Source: Actinomycetes bacterium (GTDB lineage Bacteria; Actinomycetota; Acidimicrobiia; Spongiisociales; UBA5794). From it: a stretch of DNA of 5,030 nt. Below are positions 1 through 5,030 of this stretch, one piece after another. Under the pieces are notes generated by a model. The model was not told where the DNA came from and did no database searches. It was given only the letters and a program-made list of their open reading frames with translations. Positions within the stretch are counted from its first letter, which is position 1. Every line of letters begins with the position of its first letter. The stretch spans positions 1 through 5,030 of the forward strand of contig JAMBLH010000093.1 in NCBI GenBank assembly GCA_023336875.1. Direction: 5' to 3'. The position numbers and the translations under genes were made by a program.

Positions 1-503
1 CGCACAACAATCGTCAGTTCGTCTGCCCTCTGGTCGTGGTCGTATGGGAATCCGGTCGTGACCACGGCGCGCTCGAGTGTCCTCGTCGGGGACACGCTGA
101 CGACGTGTCCGTTCAGTCGAGCGCCTTCGCCCTCTGCAGCTGTGAAGATCTCGTCCCGCAGTGGGTCGTATACCACGCCAACACGGCCCTCGTCGCCTTC
201 ATATAGTGCGATCGACACGGACACGTGGGGTATGCCATGAACAAAATTGACGGTTCCATCGAGAGGGTCGACGATCCAATGGCGCCCATCGTGGCGGGTG
301 CCGCCGCTCTCCTCCGCCATCACTTCGTCCTGAGGGCGGTGCTTGGCAAGGACTTCCAGGACGGCTGCCTCTGATGCGAGGTCAACCGCGGTGACCGGGT
401 CGAATTTTCCCTTGTACATGGGATCGGGTGATGCGCCGAAGTGGTCGGCAACAATCACGCCACCAGCCTTCGCCGCTCCCATGGCCACGTGTAGATCGTC
501 CAT
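1..503 (-). CDS. Inositol monophosphatase family protein, N-terminal part (C-terminus beyond the window)
   Basis: This is a metal-dependent sugar-phosphate phosphatase of the inositol monophosphatase (IMPase) family, cytoplasmic, expected to dephosphorylate myo-inositol 1-phosphate or a related substrate. The 167 visible residues contain the DPVTAVD segment (35-41), the metal-binding AEES (63-66, Glu64 the likely ligand) and the hallmark WIVDPLDGTVNF (76-87), in which Asp79 and Asp82 match the two metal-binding aspartates of human IMPA1. They are followed by VVYDP and a TGFPYD segment. The second family motif (WDxAAG) must lie beyond the left edge, so about 90-100 residues are missing. The start at 503 is chosen because an in-frame stop (TGA) lies two codons upstream; no strong ribosome binding site is visible. 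The gene is divergent from lnt. The exact substrate cannot be told (inositol phosphate, histidinol phosphate and fructose bisphosphate enzymes share these motifs). Confidence 0.93.
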   Translation of the reverse strand, partial: MDDLHVAMGAAKAGGVIVADHFGASPDPMYKGKFDPVTAVDLASEAAVLEVLAKHRPQDEVMAEESGGTRHDGRHWIVDPLDGTVNFVHGIPHVSVSIALYEGDEGRVGVVYDPLRDEIFTAAEGEGARLNGHVVSVSPTRTLERAVVTTGFPYDHDQRADELTIVV

Positions 504-619
504 TGCTCATGAGAGTAGACGAATGGTGCATCGAGCCGAAAAGGCGCCTGCCAGCGCCCAGACAGCGCGACGGATGTAACTCTCTGCGCAAGTGGGCAGG
601 ACCGATATCCTGCAGTTCC
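504..619. other. Divergent intergenic region between the IMPase-family gene and lnt
   Basis: This 116-bp gap must hold the promoters of both divergent genes. A perfect inverted repeat, GGCGC - 6 nt - GCGCC, lies at 543-558. No good -35/-10 pair was found for the minus-strand gene; a TACTCT-like -10 (minus strand) lies near its start but has no convincing -35. The open frame of lnt continues upstream through this gap into the antisense of the phosphatase gene, but it has no hydrophobic or family-like sequence there. Confidence 0.5.
606..611 (+). promoter_or_regulatory. Candidate -10 box (TATCCT) for leaderless lnt transcription
   Basis: TATCCT ends 8 nt before the A of the proposed lnt ATG at 620, and no ribosome binding site sits at a normal distance (the nearest AGGA is about 18 nt upstream). 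In actinobacteria many genes are leaderless, with a TAnnnT box about 7-12 nt before the start codon. The match is short and no -35 element is visible, so this is a suggestion only. Confidence 0.3.
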
Positions 620-2104
620 ATGATTCCTATTCTTCTCGTTGCTCTGAGCGCGCTCCTCATGTGGGCGGCGTTCCCTCCACTGGGTCTCGCGCCGCTTGCG
701 TTCATTGCACCTGTTCCGCTCTTTCTGGCCGTTCGCTCAGTGGAGCGTCCCATCTGGGTGCTGTCGCTCGGCTTTGCTTGGGGCGCAGCGTTCTTCGGTC
801 TTCTACTGAATTGGATCATGGTTCTCGGTTTCGTTGCTTGGTTCCCGCTCTCGATTCTCATGGGATCATTCAGCGCATTGTTCGCTTTGTGGGTGTGGGC
901 GTTTCGGTTGTGGACGCCGTGGCGTTGGTTCTACATCACGATCGGGGGATGGGTCGTATTCGAGTTCATTCGCGGCCATTTTCCGTTTGGAGGGTTCCCA
1001 TGGGGCGACATCGGATATCCGGCAGCCTCGCTCCCTGGCGCTATTGGATCGGTCCAGTGGATAGGGCCTTCGGGGTGGTCTGTTCTGGCTGTTGCGATCG
1101 CGGCTGGGCTGACACTGGTCATCGAGAACCGCAAGATATGGAGGTTCGCGATCGATGCCGCAGCCGTGGTGATGCTCGTCATGATGGCCGGCGCCTTTCT
1201 TGGGCCTGCACCCGCGGCCCAGGTGTGGAGAACAGCAATCGTCCAGGGCGGCTCTCCCTGCCCCCAGACACGTTGTCAGAACGAGAACCAGCGGATCTAC
1301 GAGCGGCATATGGAGCTGACACGATCGATCCCCGAAGGGACTGTGGAGTTCGTCGTGTGGCCAGAGAACTCGGTTGGAGGCAGGTACGAACCGGACACGA
1401 ATGATGAGGTCCGCACCGAAATCGCTGAACAGGCGAGGCGACTTGACGCGCACATACTCGTCTCGGGTACGAGGACCGTTGGAGACGATCAGTTCATCAA
1501 TTTCAACGTGTTGTATTCACCAGATGGTGTGAAAATCGGGGAGTACCACAAGAGCCACCCTGTACCTTTTGGCGAGTACGTGCCGCTACGCGGCCTGCTT
1601 GACTTCGTGCCCCAACTCGATCAGGTTCCGAGGGACATGATCTCTGGGACCCAGCCAACCGTGTTTCCTACGGAACAGGGAGTGGTTGGTTCCGTGATCT
1701 CGTTCGAGGGAGCGTTCGCACGTTCGATGCGATCCGTTGCAAGGGCCGGTGCCCAGGTGATGGTTGTGGCCACCAATGAGAGCAGCTTCGGTGACACGGC
1801 GGCATCGGATCAATTCGTTGGTCTGGTTCGGGTCAATTCGGCAGGAATCGGTCTCGATACTTCACTCGCCGCGATCACGGGCAAGTCAACCTTCATCTCT
1901 GGCGGCGGGGAGGTGGGGGACAAGACCGATCTTCTTGAGTCGACTGTGCTGTACGGATTGGTTCAGTTCACGACCGGCACTCCGACTGTGTGGGTACGTT
2001 TTGGGGACTGGCTTGCGGCCCTTGCAGTGCTTGTGGGGATCCTTGCAATTGTCGTCCCTGGAGACAGGAGCAGCGATCCGTTGCGATCAGATGCAGCACA
2101 TTGA
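620..2104 (+). CDS. lnt: Apolipoprotein N-acyltransferase homologue with Ser in place of the catalytic Cys
   Basis: Lnt is a membrane enzyme that moves an acyl chain from a phospholipid to the N-terminal cysteine of lipoproteins. The 494-residue product has the family layout: about seven hydrophobic segments (roughly 1-17, 22-38, 45-67, 71-95, 103-118, 150-167, 176-196), including the HFPFGGFPWG motif (120-129), then a nitrilase-like extracytoplasmic domain (about 203-450) and a final membrane segment (462-480). Triad Glu249 (VVWPEN) and Lys311 (EYHK), and Glu319 of VPFGE, are present. The nucleophile position reads Ser361 (VISFEG, where ICYE/ICFE is usual), and the later RAxE and NTGxS blocks are replaced. 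The only two cysteines are Cys214 and Cys219 (CPQTRC). The start at 620 begins directly with a hydrophobic segment; longer starts add polar sequence overlapping the neighbouring gene. The family is secure; catalytic activity is doubtful. Confidence 0.9.
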   Translation: MIPILLVALSALLMWAAFPPLGLAPLAFIAPVPLFLAVRSVERPIWVLSLGFAWGAAFFGLLLNWIMVLGFVAWFPLSILMGSFSALFALWVWAFRLWTPWRWFYITIGGWVVFEFIRGHFPFGGFPWGDIGYPAASLPGAIGSVQWIGPSGWSVLAVAIAAGLTLVIENRKIWRFAIDAAAVVMLVMMAGAFLGPAPAAQVWRTAIVQGGSPCPQTRCQNENQRIYERHMELTRSIPEGTVEFVVWPENSVGGRYEPDTNDEVRTEIAEQARRLDAHILVSGTRTVGDDQFINFNVLYSPDGVKIGEYHKSHPVPFGEYVPLRGLLDFVPQLDQVPRDMISGTQPTVFPTEQGVVGSVISFEGAFARSMRSVARAGAQVMVVATNESSFGDTAASDQFVGLVRVNSAGIGLDTSLAAITGKSTFISGGGEVGDKTDLLESTVLYGLVQFTTGTPTVWVRFGDWLAALAVLVGILAIVVPGDRSSDPLRSDAAH

Positions 2105-2113
2105 CATTTTGTT

Positions 2114-2142
2114 TTGCACCTTGCGGTAGTGGCAATTAGACT
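2114..2142 (+). promoter_or_regulatory. Candidate promoter for the small zinc-binding protein gene
   Basis: TTGCAC at 2114-2119 and TAGACT at 2137-2142 are separated by 17 bp, a fair match to a housekeeping sigma-70-type promoter. A perfect TTGACA also occurs at 2101-2106, overlapping the lnt stop codon, but only a poor -10 (GGTAGT) lies 18 bp downstream of it. Transcription would start near 2149 and give a leader of about 88 nt before the ATG at 2237. Confidence 0.35.
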
Positions 2143-2165
2143 GAGGGCTCCCGATATCTCTCGGT

Positions 2166-2190
2166 GCGACAAGTCGCGTGCCATAGGCAC
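2166..2190. repeat. Two abutting perfect inverted repeats in the leader of the small gene
   Basis: GCGAC-AA-GTCGC (2166-2177) is followed without a gap by GTGCC-ATA-GGCAC (2178-2190). Both have perfect 5-bp arms. The 2- and 3-nt centres are too tight for stable RNA loops at full stem length, so DNA-binding dyads (operators) are at least as likely as RNA structure. They lie downstream of the candidate promoter and about 46 bp before the small gene. Confidence 0.4.
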
Positions 2191-2236
2191 TGATTTGCAC
2201 AACGTCAACGTACTCAAGAAAGGCACAACTAGAACT

Positions 2237-2428
2237 ATGTCGGACATTCTGAAGGCATCTCGGCCAAAGGGTCGCTCACGGCGGCCCAAGACATACGACG
2301 AGGAGCGCACCTGCGCCGGTTTGGATTGCACCACGAAGCTGTCCAAGTACAACAGGGCAGAGTTCTGCCACAATCATCGTCCCGTCCGCTACCCACGACT
2401 TCGCGGCGTATTGACGTCTGAGGAATAG
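2237..2428 (+). CDS. Small basic putative zinc-binding protein (63 aa), function unknown
   Basis: I do not recognise a named family. The 63-residue product has a basic N-terminal stretch (residues 9-18, rich in Arg, Lys and Pro) and then Cys26-x4-Cys31-x12-Cys44-x2-His47, a plausible single zinc site, with LSKYN between the two pairs. Similar CxxxxC...LSxYN...CxxH segments occur, as I recall, in short actinobacterial hypothetical proteins and beside helix-turn-helix domains; this is memory, not a search. The basic tail next to a zinc knuckle suggests nucleic-acid binding, which is inference. The frame is open upstream to a TTG at 2114, but the ATG at 2237 is preferred because AAAGG lies 13 nt upstream (a rather long spacing) and the extra sequence has no motif. 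The gene ends just before a strong terminator and lies 132 bp after lnt, probably with its own promoter. Confidence 0.72.
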   Translation: MSDILKASRPKGRSRRPKTYDEERTCAGLDCTTKLSKYNRAEFCHNHRPVRYPRLRGVLTSEE

Positions 2429-2453
2429 GGCAGGACCCAGAGTCGAGAATCAA

Positions 2454-2487
2454 GAGGGCCCCGGCACCTGCCGGGGCCCTCGCTTTT
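2454..2487. terminator. Strong intrinsic terminator between convergent genes
   Basis: A perfect 12-bp stem (2454-2465 paired with 2470-2481), almost all G-C, encloses a 4-nt ACCT loop. On the plus strand it is followed by GC and TTTT (2484-2487), which fits rho-independent termination of the small gene ending at 2428. On the minus strand it lies 36 nt past the aminotransferase stop but lacks a clean U-run, so it may serve both genes but is better formed for the plus-strand one. Confidence 0.85.
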
Positions 2488-2517
2488 GTCGTTTGGCCTC
2501 TGCCTGATTCTTTCTTC

Positions 2518-3786
2518 TCAGCCCTCGTACTTGGCAATAGCGTCCTCGAGGATGTCGATGCCTCGGTCGAGGTCCTCTCCTGACACGTTGAGGGGTGGGA
2601 TGAATCTGATGACATTGCCATCAGGGCTGCAGTTCAGGATGAACATGCCAGCATCGAACGCGTATTGGCCAATAGCGCTGAACGCCTCGATGTCGGGTTC
2701 GTTGCCCTCGGTGACCAATTCGATACCGATCATCAAACCAAGACCTCGAACGTCGCCCACGATCGGATACCGATCTTTGATGTCGTTCCACCGCGAGAAG
2801 GCGTGTTCTGACAGCCGGTCAACGCCGGGGATGACACTGCCCAACGCATCAACGTTCGCAGCGGATGCCGCGCAAGACACCGGGTTTCCGCCGAAGGTCG
2901 TGCCGTGTGACCCTGCGGGAAACGCGTCGAACACTTGAGCGGATGCACCTACGGCTGACAGAGGTAGACCGTTTGCGATCGCCTTACCCATGACCAGGAT
3001 GTCGGGGCGAACGTCATATACCTGGCTTGTGAACCAGTCCCCTGTGCGGCCAAAGCCTGTCTGAACCTCGTCCAGGATCATGAGGATTCCGTGCTCATCG
3101 GCAATGGCCCTGAGTGCGTGTATGAAGTCGTGGCTTGCCGGGTAGTAGCCGCCCTCGCCCTGGAGTGGTTCGACAAGGAACGCAGCGATTTCACCAGGCG
3201 TCACCTCGTGCTTGAACTTGAACTCCAACTCCTTGAGGGCGTACTCGTTGGCCTCCTCCTGGGACATACCCCAACGGAACGGATGCGGGAAAGGCGTAAT
3301 GAACACCGAAGGCAGGAGGGGGTGATATCCCTGTCTGTATCTTGCCTTCGACGTCGTGTAGGTGACGGACCCCATCGTCCTTCCGTGGAACCCGCCGCGG
3401 AACGACACGATGCCTTGACGACCTGAGACCTTTCGAGCGAGCTTGACCGAGGCCTCGACCGCCTCGGCGCCCGAGTTCATGAACAGCACCTTGTCGATGC
3501 CATCGGGCGCGATCTCAACGATGTTCTCAGCAGCTGTGACGATGGGCTCATAGAGGAACGAGCCCCCTGCATGCCAGAGCTTGTTGAGTTGATCCTGTGC
3601 CGCGGCAACCACGGAATCCGGGCGATGGCCCATATTCGTTGTGGCGATTCCGCATGCAAAATCGAGGTATCTGCGACCGTCGGCTGCAGTCACCCAGCTG
3701 CCCTTGCCCTCGACGATCTCGACCTGATAGTCGAACTGGATCACTGGGGCGATGATGTCTTGGAATCGGTTCTGGAGATCAGTCAT
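2518..3786 (-). CDS. Class III PLP-dependent aminotransferase, GabT-like
   Basis: This is a cytoplasmic fold-type I aminotransferase of class III (the 4-aminobutyrate / acetylornithine / ornithine group), which transfers an amino group, usually a terminal one, to 2-oxoglutarate or pyruvate. The 422 residues are close to the 426 of E. coli GabT. Visible motifs are SGAEA (105-109, phosphate binding), FHGRT (133-137), EPLQGEGG (206-213), LDEVQTGFGRTG (238-249) with Asp239 for the pyridine nitrogen, Lys268 in VMGKAIANG as the PLP Schiff-base lysine, GTTFGGNP (295-302) and Arg394 near the C-terminus as a likely carboxylate contact. AGGAG lies 7 nt before the ATG and fixes the start. The gene sits downstream of the crotonase-family gene on the same strand, with no clear terminator between them. 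GABA transaminase is a reasonable first guess; beta-alanine, ornithine or another omega-amino substrate cannot be excluded, so no symbol is given. Confidence 0.93.
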   Translation of the reverse strand: MTDLQNRFQDIIAPVIQFDYQVEIVEGKGSWVTAADGRRYLDFACGIATTNMGHRPDSVVAAAQDQLNKLWHAGGSFLYEPIVTAAENIVEIAPDGIDKVLFMNSGAEAVEASVKLARKVSGRQGIVSFRGGFHGRTMGSVTYTTSKARYRQGYHPLLPSVFITPFPHPFRWGMSQEEANEYALKELEFKFKHEVTPGEIAAFLVEPLQGEGGYYPASHDFIHALRAIADEHGILMILDEVQTGFGRTGDWFTSQVYDVRPDILVMGKAIANGLPLSAVGASAQVFDAFPAGSHGTTFGGNPVSCAASAANVDALGSVIPGVDRLSEHAFSRWNDIKDRYPIVGDVRGLGLMIGIELVTEGNEPDIEAFSAIGQYAFDAGMFILNCSPDGNVIRFIPPLNVSGEDLDRGIDILEDAIAKYEG

Positions 3787-3951
3787 TGGGGAACTCCTAT
3801 CGAATTGAGGAATGGTGAACGCCTGTGTGGACGGACCACTAGGGGGAGGCGAAGAGATGGCTTCGCGCGTGTCTTGGATTCCTCATCATGGCGTTAATCG
3901 TAGCTGTGGCAATGGTGAGTCGCGGCCGCTCAGGATCATTCGCCTGTCAAA
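3787..3951. other. Intergenic region between the isomerase-like gene and the aminotransferase
   Basis: This 165-bp gap lies between two minus-strand genes. It holds the aminotransferase ribosome binding site (AGGAG, minus strand, at 3798-3794) and an inverted repeat GCGAAG - 6 nt - CTTCGC at 3849-3866 with no following T-run on the minus strand. A TTGACA on the minus strand (3950-3945) has no -10 at the correct spacing. No gene and no clear terminator are seen, so read-through from the upstream gene is possible. Confidence 0.5.
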
Positions 3952-3963
3952 CTATTCGCCTGT
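3938..3963. repeat. Short direct repeat ATTCGCCTGT at the end of the crotonase-family gene
   Basis: ATTCGCCTGT occurs at 3938-3947 and again at 3954-3963, a 16-bp period. The second copy encodes the final residues of the protein and the first base of its stop codon, while the first lies just past the stop. It looks like a small local duplication. Confidence 0.55.
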
Positions 3964-4809
3964 GAATTTGGGAGGTCGCTTCTCAAGGAACGCCATTGTG
4001 GCTTCGACAAAATCGTTCGAGTGGAGGAAGGCCGTGTTCCACAGCGCGACGTAGTCGAGGTTCTCCTCAACGGACCGTCCCCGACCGGCTGAGAGTACCG
4101 CCTTGGCACCCTGCACAGCGAGTGGCGAATTGGCGGCAATCTCGCCGGCGATGTCGAGGGCTGCTCGGTAGGTTGTAGCAGCATCGGCGAATACGCGAGA
4201 GACCAATCCCATGTCCCTGGCCTCATCCGCGCCGAAGTCCCTGCCGGTATAGACGATCTCAGCGACACGTCCGGGGTCGATGATCTGCGGGAGTCGTTGC
4301 ACCGTGCCAACGTCGGCAACCATTGCAATCTTGGTCTCGCGAACGGAGAAAGTGGTGTCATCCGCCGCGTAGCGGATGTCACACGCAGTGATGAGATCGA
4401 TCCCTGCCCCGATGCAGTATCCGTGGATCGCTGCGACAACAGGTTTGGGACAATCCGCGATCGAGGAGAAGGTCCTCTGCATCTTCTTGAGTCCCTCGTA
4501 CATCGCCCTTCGCCTTCCGACTTCTGACACCGGTGCAGGGCTGAGATCCGGGTCGATACCGCCGCTCATGAAAATCGGACCGAACGCCTTCAGGTCGATA
4601 CCGACCGTGAAGGCGTCGCCTCTTGCGGCGATGATGACGACTCGTGTCTCGTTGTCTCTGCCCAGCGCATCCATCAGCTCGGGCAGATCGACCCAGAAGT
4701 CCTGCGCGAATGCGTTGCGCTGCTCCGGCCGATCGAGCCAGACGGTGGCGATATGTCCATCGAATTCGACGGAGAGAACAGCTGATTGGGGGATGTTGGC
4801 GCGGGTCAT
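3952..4809 (-). CDS. Enoyl-CoA hydratase/isomerase family protein, probable delta(3,5)-delta(2,4)-dienoyl-CoA isomerase
   Basis: This is a crotonase-fold enzyme of 285 residues acting on acyl-CoA. The N-terminal half has LDRPEQRNAF (25-34) and GDAFTVGIDL (64-73), part of the CoA/oxyanion site; the second oxyanion segment is AAIHGYCIGAG (126-136). Asp138 (GIDLITACDIRY), Glu158 (SVRE) and Asp166 (VADVGTVQRLP) reproduce the spacing (20, then 8 residues) of Asp176, Glu196 and Asp204 of rat ECH1, as I recall them. The extra acid at the third position separates dienoyl-CoA isomerases from plain hydratases, which have Gly there. The LDYVALWN segment (251-258) also resembles ECH1. The likely role is beta-oxidation of fatty acids with odd-position double bonds. 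GGAG, 5 nt before the ATG at 4809, fixes the start; the frame extends to 4938 but that sequence is not family-like. The gene is divergent from the gene at 4975 and upstream of the aminotransferase. Confidence 0.88.
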   Translation of the reverse strand: MTRANIPQSAVLSVEFDGHIATVWLDRPEQRNAFAQDFWVDLPELMDALGRDNETRVVIIAARGDAFTVGIDLKAFGPIFMSGGIDPDLSPAPVSEVGRRRAMYEGLKKMQRTFSSIADCPKPVVAAIHGYCIGAGIDLITACDIRYAADDTTFSVRETKIAMVADVGTVQRLPQIIDPGRVAEIVYTGRDFGADEARDMGLVSRVFADAATTYRAALDIAGEIAANSPLAVQGAKAVLSAGRGRSVEENLDYVALWNTAFLHSNDFVEATMAFLEKRPPKFTGE

Positions 4810-4974
4810 GGCGGCTCCAATGGGGGTAGATGATAGACGGTAGACGCACATCGGGGCCTCTCTCTCACATCCTCGCGGGGAACCTCGCCGCTCTCTCTGA
4901 CCGTCACAGCTGCAGTCGGCGTGGGAACCGGCGTACATGCCGACTGGGAACCGGCCCGATTGAAGGAGAGAGTT
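4810..4974. other. Divergent intergenic region with repeated GGGAACC
   Basis: This 165-bp gap separates the crotonase-family gene (minus) from the gene starting at 4975 (plus). A TATCAT-like -10 for the minus-strand gene lies at 4835-4830, 20 nt before its ATG, without a good -35. For the plus-strand gene no convincing -10/-35 was found. The region carries CT-rich runs near 4858-4866 and 4889-4898 and the repeated GGGAACC elements described separately. Confidence 0.5.
4878..4955 (+). repeat. Three copies of GGGAACC, two within an 11-bp direct repeat; candidate operator
   Basis: GGGAACC occurs at 4878-4884, 4923-4929 and 4946-4952, all on the plus strand. The last two are part of a perfect 11-bp repeat TGGGAACCGGC (4922-4932 and 4945-4955) with a 23-bp period; the first copy is 45 bp before the second, close to twice that period. 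Between the two 11-bp copies lies an inverted repeat CGGC-6 nt-GCCG (4929-4942). Same-strand spaced copies upstream of divergent genes suggest binding sites for a regulator; this is inference. Confidence 0.45.
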
Positions 4975-5030
4975 ATGGCACTGCTTGGTGCTTTCCGGAA
5001 TCGTTCGGCGGTGCGTTTTGTCGTCGCCGC
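4975..5030 (+). CDS. Start of an unidentified gene (first 18 codons; rest beyond the window)
   Basis: An ATG at 4975 follows a good ribosome binding site (AAGGAGAG, 4963-4970, about 6 nt from the GGAG core to the ATG). The 18 visible codons give MALLGAFRNRSAVRFVV: a short N-terminus with three arginines followed by the beginning of a hydrophobic stretch. This is compatible with a signal peptide or a first membrane segment, but the fragment is too short to assign a family. The gene is divergent from the crotonase-family gene and lies directly downstream of the GGGAACC repeats. Confidence 0.65.
   Translation, partial: MALLGAFRNRSAVRFVVA

Noticed and set aside
428..619. N-terminal extension of the lnt reading frame
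   Set aside because: The sequence is polar and basic, overlaps the phosphatase gene or its upstream region, and has no ribosome binding site; the family begins with a hydrophobic segment at 620.
592..1404. Long plus-strand open frame of 270 codons inside lnt
   Set aside because: It is rich in Arg, Ser, Cys and Gly with no recognisable motif, as expected of an out-of-frame reading of a GC-rich gene.
866..1453. Minus-strand open frame of 195 codons opposite lnt
   Set aside because: Antisense shadow with low-complexity Arg/Pro composition and no family features.
2101..2106. TTGACA overlapping the lnt stop codon as a promoter -35
   Set aside because: The sequence at the proper -10 distance is poor (GGTAGT); the TTGCAC/TAGACT pair just downstream is a better candidate.
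3945..3950. Minus-strand TTGACA as a promoter -35 for the aminotransferase
   Set aside because: The expected -10 position is GC-only sequence (GGCCGC).
3812..4054. Plus-strand open frame of 80 codons across the 3787-3951 gap
   Set aside because: It runs into the crotonase-family gene on the opposite strand, lacks a ribosome binding site and shows no motif.
4379..4849. Second minus-strand frame of 156 codons over the crotonase-family gene
   Set aside because: Arg-rich out-of-frame reading of the well-supported enzyme gene.
4923..4974. GGGAACC read as -35 elements of an extracytoplasmic-function sigma factor promoter
   Set aside because: No CGTT/GTT-type -10 lies 16-18 bp downstream of any copy; the only GTT after the last copy (4972-4974) is too far away and directly abuts the start codon.

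Overview
The window looks like ordinary chromosomal DNA from a moderately GC-rich bacterium, most likely an actinomycete-type organism. The basis for this is the codon use, the style of the apolipoprotein N-acyltransferase, and a small basic CxxxxC...CxxH protein of a kind I associate with Actinomycetota. This placement is inference; no rRNA or marker gene is present. I see no phage, transposon, CRISPR array or defence gene. 

Layout from left to right. The first 503 bases carry, on the minus strand, the N-terminal 167 residues of an inositol-monophosphatase-family enzyme whose C-terminus lies outside the window. A 116-bp divergent gap leads to a plus-strand gene for an apolipoprotein N-acyltransferase (Lnt) homologue of 494 residues. 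A 132-bp gap with a candidate promoter and two abutting inverted repeats leads to a 63-residue putative zinc-binding protein on the same strand. A perfect 12-bp-stem hairpin at 2454-2481 separates this gene from a convergent minus-strand class III PLP aminotransferase (422 residues). Upstream of the aminotransferase, on the same strand after 165 bp, lies a crotonase-fold protein with the three acidic residues of dienoyl-CoA isomerases. A divergent 165-bp gap with three copies of GGGAACC then leads to the first 18 codons of a plus-strand gene that runs out of the window. 

The genes do not form one obvious pathway. The aminotransferase and the crotonase homologue may be co-transcribed and both suit catabolism (amino-acid or GABA-like amines, and unsaturated fatty acyl-CoAs). 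Lnt acts in lipoprotein maturation at the membrane. 

The observation most worth checking is in Lnt. The Glu and Lys of the nitrilase-type triad are present, but the position of the nucleophilic Cys reads Ser (Ser361, TCG at 1700-1702), and the conserved strand after it is also divergent. The reading frame is otherwise intact, which suggests a changed or non-catalytic activity rather than a decayed gene. Nothing else in the window clearly amounts to a new biological system.
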